IMG/VR virus record: IMGVR_UViG_3300044705_000040
Location: 1-22,051 of that record
Source: a virus
Strand: one strand, 5' to 3'
DNA: 22,051 nt
The notes beneath the pieces are model-generated. The model worked only from the letters and a program-made list of their open reading frames with translations. It was not told where the DNA came from and did not search any database. Made by a program: the position numbers and the translations under genes. Below are positions 4,882 through 12,009 of this stretch, one piece after another (the first letter of the stretch is position 1; every line of letters starts with the position of its first letter).

Positions 4882-4894
4882 CTTATAATTAGGC

Positions 4895-4906
4895 AAAACG
4901 CGTTTT
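4895..4906. promoter_or_regulatory. Perfect palindrome AAAACGCGTTTT
   Basis: A 12-base perfect palindrome lying six bases after a TATAAT hexamer (4884-4889). Its placement near a possible transcription start would suit a repressor site. It could equally be part of an origin or packaging site. Confidence 0.35.
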
Positions 4907-4946
4907 TGTAAAGCCATATGCCACAAGGACTTACGTGCGATTAGGT

Positions 4947-4995
4947 ACAAAAAGAGACGCCCAATCAGACCTAATCGTCTAATCGGGCGTCTCTT
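4947..4995 (-). terminator. Leftward-oriented intrinsic terminator candidate
   Basis: AAGAGACGCCC (4952-4962) pairs with GGGCGTCTCTT (4985-4995) over 11 bp around a 22-base loop that contains an inner GAC/GTC pair. Read on the minus strand the stem is followed by a T-run (CTCTTTTTGTAC), as expected for a Rho-independent terminator. Read rightward there are only two T bases, so rightward transcription should pass. It would stop antisense transcripts coming from the structural genes, or it may serve another role such as packaging. Confidence 0.55.
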
Positions 4996-5140
4996 GCTGG
5001 GAAACTGGCGGTGATGTGGCCGGTTGTCTCTCCGGGCGACAACGAACAATAATGTGACCCCCCACTCGGCACAAGGGGGCTCCTCGGATACTCACCTTTC
5101 GCACTTGTGCCCTTCGTTTTCGCCTTTGAACTTTCCATCT

Positions 5141-5782
5141 ATGAGCGAGCCACTGAATCAGCCCACGCTCCGCATTGTGCCGGACGACCCTGCAGAGGAA
5201 ACGTCGGCGGTCATTCCCACCCCGGAGCAGGAAATTATTCAGCACGATCCTCAACATCCACCCCCACCCACTCGTCAGCCCGGCGACGAGCCGATTATCA
5301 TTAATGAAGCCAAGCCAGACACGGATGATCTCCTTACGGAAGTCCTCGAAGGAAAGCATGTCTACTCGTGGCCGGCTGGGGCGGTGGTCGGAGATGGAAC
5401 GCCAGGTCCCGGTCGGCGGCCGATCGATGTAGACGAGCGTATTGTCCGCGCTATGGCTATGGTAGGCGGGACGTATGATGAGATCGGTGAGTTCTTCGGC
5501 TGCTCCGGTACGGTTATTCGGAAGCGGTTCGGGGATATTGTACGCGGTGCGCGAGCGGGACGGAAACTTCGACTACGGCAAGCCCAGTACCAGACGGCGC
5601 TCGCTGGTAATGTCACGATGCAGATCTGGCTTGGTAAGAATGAGCTGGGTCAGCGTGATGAAGGCCGTCAACCACTCGGCGATCTATCCCGGTTCTCGGA
5701 CGAAGAGCTGGCGCAGATTGCGCAAGGTAAGGTGCCGGGGCTGCTCGGGGCGGGAAAGAAGGAAGATGAGGACGAGAAGTGA
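5141..5782 (+). CDS. terS: Terminase small subunit (putative)
   Basis: 213 residues from ATG 5141. The frame stays open upstream to 5024 but only through sequence that reads as untranslated. No Shine-Dalgarno site precedes ATG 5141, which is odd. The first 90 residues are Pro/Glu/Asp-rich and probably disordered. The middle holds a helix-turn-helix (about residues 105-135: VDERIVRAMAMVGGTYDEIG, then CSGTVIRKRFGDIVRG), followed by a helix with LRQAQYQTALAGNVTMQIWLGKNELG, typical of small terminase or terminase-like DNA-binding subunits. The protein should recognise the packaging site and load the large subunit. The gene overlaps the large-subunit gene by four bases (GTGA), and the noncoding region in front may contain its target. 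Confidence 0.85.
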   Translation: MSEPLNQPTLRIVPDDPAEETSAVIPTPEQEIIQHDPQHPPPPTRQPGDEPIIINEAKPDTDDLLTEVLEGKHVYSWPAGAVVGDGTPGPGRRPIDVDERIVRAMAMVGGTYDEIGEFFGCSGTVIRKRFGDIVRGARAGRKLRLRQAQYQTALAGNVTMQIWLGKNELGQRDEGRQPLGDLSRFSDEELAQIAQGKVPGLLGAGKKEDEDEK

Positions 5783-7281
5783 CGCAGATCCCACAGTCAG
5801 TTCGAGCGGCGGCGCTTCTTGAACTTAGACGCCGTCGCGGACAGAAGGCTGATGAGCTTCATGACGAGAACGGTAATTTTATCGGCATGCAGCGGTATTG
5901 TAAGCTCGTCACGCCGAACTGGAATTGGGATTGGCGACATCTGAGGTATGTTGACCACTATCTTGACGAAATCATCGCGGGTCGGTTGAAGCGATTGATC
6001 GTTGAGATGCCGACGCGTATCGGCAAGACAGAAAAGGTCAACGTTCGGTTTCCGGCCGCCTATTTGGAACTCAACCAAGATCATCCGATCATCTTGGGTG
6101 GGTACAATGAGCGGTTTGCGATGCGACTTTCACGTAAGGTCCACCGCATTGCGAAGGATCGCATACCCATGTCCAATCGGACAAGCGCAGCCGACTGGGA
6201 AACGGCTGAAGGCGGGGGTATCCGAGCGGCGGGCGTGGGTGTTGGTATCGCCGGTCTGCCGGCGAAGGGTCTACTGATTGACGACCCGACCAAGAACAAG
6301 GAAGACGCCTATTCTCAGGCCCACCGCGATAAGGTCTGGGACTGGTACACGGAAGATATGTACACCCGTTTGGAGCCGGACGGGTGGATCATTATTACGA
6401 TGGCACGCCGGCATGAGGATGATCTGGTCGGACGCATTTTGGCCAGTGAGGACGGTCCGAACTGGACGGTCCTGCGCCTCCCTGCGCTCGCCGAAGAGGA
6501 TGATCCTCTTGGGCGTGCTGAGGGAGAAGCATTGTGTCCGGATCGCTTCGATGAAGAAGCGTACGCGAAGATGCGTACGGTCATGGGCGAGGTGGCATTC
6601 TCGGCGCTCCAGCAGCAGAGGCCGACGCCTGCCTCGGGTCTTATCTTCCAGTCGGATCTGATTCGGTTCTACACCACCCCGGACCACCCCATTCAGGAAA
6701 AGGATGGCAGCATGGTGCCGGTGCTACCGGGTGGTAGATGGGATGAGATATTCCAGAGTTGGGATATGTCGTTCAAGGATAAGTCTGCAAGTGACCCTAT
6801 CGCTGGGCACGTTTGGAGTCGGAAAGGCGCCGATGCGTATTTTCTGGATCGCGTTGGCGGGCGGCGAAGTTTCACCAAATCGCTTGATGAAGTTCGGATG
6901 CTGTCGCGCAAGTGGCCCAAGGCTTTGTTGAAATTGGTCGAGGATAAAGCGAATGGACCGGCGGTCATTGCGACGTTGAAGTCGGAGCTTGGGGGATTCA
7001 AGGCCGTAGAGCCGGAAGGGGACAAGGTGTCGCGTGCGTGGTCTGTCACGCCCTTGTTCGAAGGGGGCAACGTCTGGTTTCCACATCCAAAGATTGCACC
7101 GTGGGTGGAGAAAGTCATTAATCAGATGATTCAGTTTCCCTTTGGGGCTAATGACGACGATGTAGACGCTCTTGTTCATGCTCTACGCAAGGTTATGAAG
7201 GCGATTGAGCGAGAGCTGCGACATAAGCGGTTCCGACAGAGACAGGTCCGAACGAAAAGTCTCCAATTGATGAAGATGTAA
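5779..7281 (+). CDS. terL: Terminase large subunit (ATPase and nuclease)
   Basis: 500 residues from GTG 5779. This is the motor that pumps DNA into the procapsid and cuts it. The ATPase domain shows a Walker A-type loop EMPTRIGKT (76-84, Lys83), Walker B LLIDD (165-169) and the motif IIITMARRHEDDLVGR (204-219), which matches the common TRWHEDDLxGR of large terminases with Ala-Arg-Arg replacing Thr-Arg-Trp. The RNase H-like nuclease domain shows acidic residues at SWDMS (Asp329), VEDK (Glu388, Asp389) and NDDDVDALVHAL (Asp459-463). The Walker A loop differs from the usual PPRHGKS form by TRIGKT. Length is normal. The gene is coupled to the small subunit and followed by a 62-base gap before the portal. 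Confidence 0.96.
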   Translation: MTQIPQSVRAAALLELRRRRGQKADELHDENGNFIGMQRYCKLVTPNWNWDWRHLRYVDHYLDEIIAGRLKRLIVEMPTRIGKTEKVNVRFPAAYLELNQDHPIILGGYNERFAMRLSRKVHRIAKDRIPMSNRTSAADWETAEGGGIRAAGVGVGIAGLPAKGLLIDDPTKNKEDAYSQAHRDKVWDWYTEDMYTRLEPDGWIIITMARRHEDDLVGRILASEDGPNWTVLRLPALAEEDDPLGRAEGEALCPDRFDEEAYAKMRTVMGEVAFSALQQQRPTPASGLIFQSDLIRFYTTPDHPIQEKDGSMVPVLPGGRWDEIFQSWDMSFKDKSASDPIAGHVWSRKGADAYFLDRVGGRRSFTKSLDEVRMLSRKWPKALLKLVEDKANGPAVIATLKSELGGFKAVEPEGDKVSRAWSVTPLFEGGNVWFPHPKIAPWVEKVINQMIQFPFGANDDDVDALVHALRKVMKAIERELRHKRFRQRQVRTKSLQLMKM

Positions 7282-7343
7282 TAGAGAAGGCCACGTTTTG
7301 CCCATCCTTGTGAGACCGACCGTCGCCTATTTATGTTCGGTAC

Positions 7344-9434
7344 ATGGCGACTTCGGTGAGTACACGAGTCGGGCGCACGCGCAGGAGTCTCGTACGCCGG
7401 ATCGTGGATGCGGTGACGGGTACCAAGCCGGCTGACCGGCCCAAGTACCCGCCATCGCCTTTTGACAAATGGGACTTCTCGAAGATCGACGCCGTCATTG
7501 ACGAAGCGTTCGAGTCCCAGACTATCGACGTCTCCCTCCAGAACAGCGGACAAGAAGGAATCACGCCGGCGCCAGGTCAGGCCTTCTTCTATCCTCGGCG
7601 CACCACTACAAATCCGATCGTTGTCAACCGTCTCTTCTTCCAGGGTGATCACTGGCAGAATGGCGACGGCTGGATTGGTCCGCACCCTGAGCAGACCAAC
7701 GAGAATTTTAACGATACGATGACGGAGATCGCGAATATCTTCACGTCGAAGAACGCGATTCGGGAAATCGTTACTCGTCACGCTCTTGGTGTCGTTGGTC
7801 GAAATATCCAGTGGGGTTTCTCGCCAGTTGACGAAGCCACTGATCCAAGTGGAAAGCCACCGGAAGAGGTTGTTGCGAAGATCGAAGAAGCCAAGAAGCT
7901 GATTCGTCCGTGGCTACAGTCACGAAAAGTCCAAACGCTGCTCCGGGATGCGGTGTGTACCCTGCTCCTGTCTGAGCGCGCCGGTATTCAGCTCGTCATC
8001 CCACCGGGACTCGCTGAGACAGACGGCGCCGGCAACCTTGTCATCGAAGCCGCCTCTATTGGGGAGGCGCTTGGGTATCTTTATCCCGAGCACCCGTTAC
8101 CGGATAATGCGGCGGTTATCCAGGACAAGGATACCCGAACCGAGGCCGGTGTCTGGCGCTACTCGAAGGAAGACGAGGATGACGAAGAAGCGTTGGCTGA
8201 AGGCGGCGACACCACGGTTCATTCCGATGACGATGAAGTTGAGTACGTAGCGATCTGCTTTGTAGATGAAACTGGCAAGACCGTCATCCGCGTATACCGT
8301 GACGGCGAGGATGACGAGCCATATGCCGAGTCAGAACTCGATATGGGCGGCCGAATCCCCATGTTCGAGATGCGTCGGGCGGCGCTCGTCACACTTCAGG
8401 TTCAGCAGGCACAACGCGCCTTGAACCTTGCCGAGTCCATGATTCCCCGGACGGCCGTCACGGCAGGGTTCTTGGAGCGCCTTCTCATTGATGCACAACT
8501 GCCCGGCGAGCCTGAGCTGGACGATGAAGGCAACGAGACGGGTCGTTGGATCGAAAAGCCCTTCTATACGGGCGCCGGTACGACGAATTTCGTGCAGTCG
8601 ACGGAGTACGAGGATGAAGAAGGTCGGGTCAAACGAGCGTCTGCCAAGATGCAGTATCGGGAACCGATCGCAGCAACGGGTCCTATCACGGCGTCTGACA
8701 AGCATTATCGCTCGATCCTTGACGAGACAGGCCAACTTCATGTCGTCATGGCTGGGGACTCGAATCCGTCGGGCACGTCGCGCTTGAATGCTCGTATCGA
8801 ATACCTGTCCACGCTTCAGTTGACGCAAGGCGAGGCTGAGGCGTGTTTCCGTTTCATTGTTGATACCGCGTTGGCGATGGCCGAGGCGCTGAGTAAGAAG
8901 CCCGGCTACTTCACCAACGTGATTCGATGCCAATGCGCGTGTCGTCTTGACGCGGGTCCGCTTCAGCCAGCGGATCGCCAAGCCATCGAGCAGGCCATTG
9001 GCAAGACGATTTCGCAAGAAACGGCTATGGCGCTTGTCGGAATCGAGGATGTCGAGGCAGAAAAGGCCCGCATGGCTCTCGATCCAATGTCTCGCACGGC
9101 ATACGCGGCAGCAGTTGGTGACGCGCTCAATAAGTTGACGGCGCCCGGTGCCACACTGGAAGGCGCTGCCCGGTTCATCGGCATCGATCCTAAACAGATT
9201 GATCTCCTGATGAGTGGTTCCCCTGGGCCAGAGCAGTTGCCTTCCAGTGGGGCACCTACCGGCACAGGACCAATTAGTCCGAAGAAGGTCGATCCAACGC
9301 CTTCTGATCGTCAACGCGGTCCCGGTGTTGGTGGTCCTAATAAACTTCCTGCGCCCGCCCCGGCAACCAAGCCGGCAACTTCTAGCTCCGGCAGCTCGGC
9401 TGGAGCTGGCTTACCCATCACCGGAGCGAAGTAA
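7344..9434 (+). CDS. Portal protein
   Basis: 696 residues from ATG 7344, with no clear Shine-Dalgarno site. Portals form the dodecameric ring at one capsid vertex, through which DNA enters and to which the tail connector binds. Position right after the large terminase, size and sequence support the call. There is a helical middle region, a segment AGDSNPSGTSRLNARIEYLS (about residues 470-490) of the kind seen in SPP1 gp6-like portals, and after it a long helix with ACFRFIVDTALAMAEALS. An acidic insertion lies at about residues 272-310 (runs of Asp/Glu), and the last 80 residues are Pro/Gly/Ser/Thr-rich and probably disordered. The length is larger than many portals (about 500) mainly because of these two parts. 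Confidence 0.92.
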   Translation: MATSVSTRVGRTRRSLVRRIVDAVTGTKPADRPKYPPSPFDKWDFSKIDAVIDEAFESQTIDVSLQNSGQEGITPAPGQAFFYPRRTTTNPIVVNRLFFQGDHWQNGDGWIGPHPEQTNENFNDTMTEIANIFTSKNAIREIVTRHALGVVGRNIQWGFSPVDEATDPSGKPPEEVVAKIEEAKKLIRPWLQSRKVQTLLRDAVCTLLLSERAGIQLVIPPGLAETDGAGNLVIEAASIGEALGYLYPEHPLPDNAAVIQDKDTRTEAGVWRYSKEDEDDEEALAEGGDTTVHSDDDEVEYVAICFVDETGKTVIRVYRDGEDDEPYAESELDMGGRIPMFEMRRAALVTLQVQQAQRALNLAESMIPRTAVTAGFLERLLIDAQLPGEPELDDEGNETGRWIEKPFYTGAGTTNFVQSTEYEDEEGRVKRASAKMQYREPIAATGPITASDKHYRSILDETGQLHVVMAGDSNPSGTSRLNARIEYLSTLQLTQGEAEACFRFIVDTALAMAEALSKKPGYFTNVIRCQCACRLDAGPLQPADRQAIEQAIGKTISQETAMALVGIEDVEAEKARMALDPMSRTAYAAAVGDALNKLTAPGATLEGAARFIGIDPKQIDLLMSGSPGPEQLPSSGAPTGTGPISPKKVDPTPSDRQRGPGVGGPNKLPAPAPATKPATSSSGSSAGAGLPITGAK

Positions 9435-9436
9435 CC

Positions 9437-9595
9437 ATGCTCACGATCATTCTTGTCGTCATTCTCGTGGTGTGGCTCCTCGGCTACGGTGGCTACGGCC
9501 GCAGTCGTTGGGGTTGGGGGCCCTCCGGCGACATCGGGACACTGCTTTTGGTGATCCTGGTTCTGGTGCTCCTGTTCGGACCGTGGAGGCTGTGA
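9437..9595 (+). CDS. Small membrane protein, DUF3309-like
   Basis: 52 residues from ATG 9437, two bases after the portal stop. Two hydrophobic helices (LTIILVVILVVWLLGY and GTLLLVILVLVLLFG) flank a Gly/Trp/Arg loop RSRWGWGPSGDIG. The loop and the two short helices match the DUF3309 family pattern, a small bacterial membrane protein of unknown function. It is unusual in the middle of head genes. It overlaps the next gene as TGATG, so it is part of the head operon. Possible roles are membrane association of head assembly, a late function, or a captured host gene. None can be shown here. Confidence 0.8.
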   Translation: MLTIILVVILVVWLLGYGGYGRSRWGWGPSGDIGTLLLVILVLVLLFGPWRL

Positions 9596-9777
9596 TGGCG
9601 AGCAAGAAAAAGAACCCTTTCGGGAAGCAGTCTGTGAAGCAGAACCAGAAGGGCAAGATGCACTCGAAGAGCACCAGTCTCACGAAAGGGTCGCACATGA
9701 CGCGCGGTGCGGCCGGACGTGCCGGTGCTGGCAAGAGAAGCGGCTCACGCAAGGCCAAGAACGGATATAATCTCTGA
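9595..9777 (+). CDS. Unknown 60-residue very basic protein
   Basis: From ATG 9595 (TGATG overlap with the membrane protein) to 9777 (TGATG overlap with the next gene). The protein is rich in Lys, Arg, Gly and Ser (MASKKKNPFGKQSVKQNQKG ... GKRSGSRKAKNGYNL) with almost no acidic or hydrophobic residues, so it is probably disordered and binds nucleic acid or an acidic partner. The acidic part of the portal or packaged DNA would be candidates. A longer frame through the portal end exists in this phase but reads as out-of-frame portal sequence. Family not recognised. Confidence 0.75.
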   Translation: MASKKKNPFGKQSVKQNQKGKMHSKSTSLTKGSHMTRGAAGRAGAGKRSGSRKAKNGYNL

Positions 9778-9962
9778 TGCCGATTCGCTCGGGGTATCTT
9801 CCATCAACCGACGAGTTGCTTCGTTCGGCGGATATTACCCCGAGCGACATCGCAAATGCTACGCGGCAGTGTGATAAAGATGTTCCTCGTCTGCGTCCTG
9901 CGTGGCATGCAGAACTCATTGATCCCGCCGACGATCCCGGGCCCATACCAGACCCGGATTAA
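9777..9962 (+). CDS. Unknown 61-residue acidic protein
   Basis: From ATG 9777 (TGATG) to a stop that overlaps the next start (TAATG). The protein starts MPIRSGYLPSTDELLRSADI, has one helix with TPSDIANATRQCDKD and ends with a Pro/Asp run DPADDPGPIPDPD. It is acidic, in contrast to the basic neighbour just upstream, and translation of the two is coupled. No family is recognised. Confidence 0.75.
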   Translation: MPIRSGYLPSTDELLRSADITPSDIANATRQCDKDVPRLRPAWHAELIDPADDPGPIPDPD

Positions 9963-10564
9963 TGCCAAAGTTTTATCAGTGGGCGCCGCTGGCAGCCCGC
10001 TACCGCGATCCTGATACTGGACGCTTCGTAAGCCGTGACGCTATCCGTTACGGCTTGGATGATCTTATCCTACGAAGTCAGCAAAGGATAACACAAGCGT
10101 CGGATGACCTACGCAACGGACGTATGGATCTGTCCGAATGGCAGTTTGTCATGCGGGAAGAGATCAAGACAACCCAACTCGGTGCCGAGGCATTGCTCCG
10201 GGGTGGTTGGGACCAAATGACTCAGGCCGATTACGGTCGTGTCGGTGCGCGCGTGCGGGAACAATACCAGTACCTTGCAGACTTCACCTCGAAGCTCAAG
10301 AACGGTGACATGCGCACAGATGGTAATTTCATGAATTATGCGCGCATGTATGCCGCTGCGGCGCGTGTTGGTTATCACGAAGGGCAGATGGAGCAAGTGT
10401 TGTCAGTTGGATACACAGAAGAGCTGAATGTCTTACATCCGGCAGAGCACTGTGTTGAATGTGTCGAGTGTAAGCAGCGAGGCTGGGTACCGATTGGCAC
10501 AAATCCACCGATAGGCACACGAAAGTGCCTCGGTAATGACAAATGTACCATGCGCTATCGATAG
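9962..10564 (+). CDS. Minor head protein, SPP1 gp7/Mu gpF-like C-terminus
   Basis: 200 residues from ATG 9962. The N-terminus (YQWAPLAARYRDPDTGRFVSRDAIRYGLD) is followed by mostly helical sequence. The last 45 residues contain LHPAEHCVECVECKQRGWVPIGTNPPIGTRKCLGNDKC, a Cys-rich segment with C-x2-C-x2-C and two later Cys. The same arrangement closes many phage head-morphogenesis proteins of the SPP1 gp7/Mu gpF type, where it may bind metal. Such proteins join the procapsid near the portal and affect DNA ejection or head completion. The position after the portal and before the scaffold fits. A strong ribosome site for the next gene overlaps its end. Confidence 0.75.
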   Translation: MPKFYQWAPLAARYRDPDTGRFVSRDAIRYGLDDLILRSQQRITQASDDLRNGRMDLSEWQFVMREEIKTTQLGAEALLRGGWDQMTQADYGRVGARVREQYQYLADFTSKLKNGDMRTDGNFMNYARMYAAAARVGYHEGQMEQVLSVGYTEELNVLHPAEHCVECVECKQRGWVPIGTNPPIGTRKCLGNDKCTMRYR

Positions 10565-10574
10565 GAGGTGCGCG

Positions 10575-11018
10575 ATGGGTACGTCAGTTCCGGGCAGTAC
10601 GCCCAACACGACCACAACGCAGACCGGCGGTGGCGCGAATCCCACGCCTGCGACCAATCCAAGCGGTACGGAAGTCGTGGAAACAGGCAACGGTCAGCCG
10701 AATACGAGCGGTGGTAGCACGACTCCACCGGGTCTTGCCGGTCAGACGACCGTGCAGCAGCCGGATCCGAACGCGACGGGCGTCGCGAATCAGAGCTCGG
10801 CGCCTCAGCCGGGAACCGGAACCACCCCGGCCGCGTCCGATTCGGATGTGCAGAATCTTCAGCGCGCTGTGCAGGCTCCGGGGGAGAATGCGTCGACGCA
10901 CGTGCTCGTCGCGAATAGCGACGTCAACGTGATTCGTCGCCTCTGGTCGGACGCCGAACGTGGCGTCGAGGGTGCGTGGGATCGTCTGCGTACTGCTCTT
11001 GGCCACGTTTTCGGCTAA
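10575..11018 (+). CDS. Low-complexity Thr/Gly/Pro-rich protein
   Basis: 147 residues from ATG 10575, chosen because of a strong AGGAGGT site 7 bases upstream. The first 90 residues are almost only Thr, Gly, Ser, Pro, Asn, Ala and Gln with no hydrophobic core (for example GSTPNTTTTQTGGGANPTPA). The last 55 contain a short strand (STHVLVANSDVNVI) and an amphipathic helix (RRLWSDAERGVEGAWDRLRTAL). It may be a linker with a C-terminal docking helix, but no family is recognised. A strong hairpin follows the stop. Confidence 0.7.
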   Translation: MGTSVPGSTPNTTTTQTGGGANPTPATNPSGTEVVETGNGQPNTSGGSTTPPGLAGQTTVQQPDPNATGVANQSSAPQPGTGTTPAASDSDVQNLQRAVQAPGENASTHVLVANSDVNVIRRLWSDAERGVEGAWDRLRTALGHVFG

Positions 11019-11027
11019 GAATGACTA

Positions 11028-11071
11028 TCGCCCTAGTTTCGTCTGACATGGTCTTGACGGAACTAGGGCGA
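11028..11071 (+). terminator. Strong hairpin after head-gene segment
   Basis: TCGCCCTAGTT (11028-11038) pairs perfectly with AACTAGGGCGA (11061-11071). A T-G wobble and an inner CGTC/GACG (11040-11043, 11056-11059) extend the stem to 16 bp around a 12-base loop. No T-run follows, so it may be a partial terminator, an RNA-stability or processing element, or an attenuator between early head genes and the scaffold-capsid unit. The right arm also contains TTGACG, 17 bases before TTAGTT, a weak promoter possibility. Confidence 0.55.
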
Positions 11072-11122
11072 CGAGGTTAGTTTGCCCGATAGTTCAAATT
11101 CACCCTCTGCTTCAGGTCCAAT

Positions 11123-11938
11123 ATGGGCGCCTCCGTTCCACCAGTGGCCGCACCGGCCACCCAGAGTGTCGAAGACATTCTGCAAAAGATTTTCAGCTCA
11201 TCGAACTGGCGGTCGGAAGTCGAGAAGACAGTTCGACGCAACGAGAAACTGCTTCGTAAGCTCAAGACACAGCAGGATGTTCTCGACAGGATTGGGGCCA
11301 AGTTCAACCTCGAGACGGGCGAGCCCAAGGAAGGCAAGCTCCTCACGAAGGAAGAAGCGGCTGCCTATGACGCTTTCGTCAAGCTCGGCAAGAAGCCGGA
11401 AGAGCTGACGGTGATCGTCAAGGAACACGGCGAGCTGAAGATCAAGGAGGACGAGCGAGCGGAGGAAGAGAAGTACGAAGATGCGGCGAATGCTCTCGGT
11501 TTCGAGAACGTGCCGGCGCTCACGCGTTGGCTGAAGCGAGAAAAGCTGCATCTCGAGTTCAAGGATCAGAGGGTAGAAGACCCGGATACCGGGAAGAAGG
11601 TGGTCCAAAAATTGCCGTTCGTCAGACCTGCTGCGGATGATAAGGCGGCGCTCGTCGCTCTGGACGAATACATCGAACAGGAAGTTCCCGAGTTCATCGA
11701 CGTCTTCAAGACCAAGCCTGCTTCGGAGGAAGTCGAAGAGGCTGGTGGTAGTGAAGGAGATGACGAAGACATCGTGACCCGTGCTGCTCGTGAGGCTTCG
11801 GACCGTGTCCGGGGTGGGAGCGGCGTGAAAGTTCCTGCGACTCGGTCGGCGACCAGCCAGCCGAGTCGTAACAAGGATGCGAAGAAGCTCGAGCAGATCG
11901 AACAGGAAGCCCGCTCGAGTCAGCAGTACGCGCTGTAA
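11123..11938 (+). CDS. Scaffolding protein (putative)
   Basis: 271 residues from ATG 11123, with only a weak AGG ribosome site. The protein is very rich in Glu, Lys, Asp and Arg and mostly helical, with likely coiled coil at about residues 25-60 (WRSEVEKTVRRNEKLLRKLK) and 95-125. It has an acidic stretch around residues 200-220 (EEVEEAGGSEGDDEDIV) and a basic, Ser-rich C-terminal tail. No protease motif is seen. Location directly before the decoration and major capsid genes, high charge and helical content fit an internal scaffold that directs shell assembly and then leaves. The assignment rests on position and composition rather than on a motif. Confidence 0.7.
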   Translation: MGASVPPVAAPATQSVEDILQKIFSSSNWRSEVEKTVRRNEKLLRKLKTQQDVLDRIGAKFNLETGEPKEGKLLTKEEAAAYDAFVKLGKKPEELTVIVKEHGELKIKEDERAEEEKYEDAANALGFENVPALTRWLKREKLHLEFKDQRVEDPDTGKKVVQKLPFVRPAADDKAALVALDEYIEQEVPEFIDVFKTKPASEEVEEAGGSEGDDEDIVTRAAREASDRVRGGSGVKVPATRSATSQPSRNKDAKKLEQIEQEARSSQQYAL

Positions 11939-11952
11939 TTCCGTTCGACCAA

Positions 11953-11967
11953 CACGGCAGGGCCGTG
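11953..11967 (+). other. Short hairpin in decoration-gene leader
   Basis: CACGGC (11953-11958) and GCCGTG (11962-11967) form a 6-bp stem with a 3-base loop in the 71-base gap between the scaffold and decoration genes. No T-run follows. It could stabilise the 5' end of a processed capsid message. Confidence 0.4.
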
Positions 11968-12009
11968 GTGAACCTGCAAGAATCCTAGAAACATCTCACT
12001 GAGGTCATC

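Larger units (their letters stand above)
4176..5140. other. Intergenic region between divergent gene blocks
   Basis: Nearly 1 kb with no convincing gene. The left half (to about 4680) is GC-rich and contains inverted repeats. The right half (about 4720-4950) is AT-rich with repeated ATTACC motifs, a run of twelve A bases at 4853-4864 and a TATAAT at 4884-4889 that lacks a good -35 box. Another TATAAT is at 4586-4591, with TTGTCA only 13 bases upstream, which is too close for a standard promoter. The direct repeat GGACCCTC occurs at 4603-4610 and 4662-4669, and GGACACC/GGTGTCC (4619-4625, 4650-4656) form an inverted repeat between them. Lying directly before the terminase genes, it is the natural place for a packaging site, and possibly for the late promoter or an origin. 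Confidence 0.6.

Noticed and set aside
4508-4888. Plus-strand 126-codon frame in the intergenic region
   Set aside because: No ribosome site, and the product mirrors pyrimidine-rich and repeat sequence (many Pro/Leu/Ile, ending in a Lys run from poly-A).
8331-9314. Minus-strand 327-codon frame opposite the portal gene
   Set aside because: An antisense shadow with Arg/Cys/His-rich product and no start signals. The portal frame is clearly coding.
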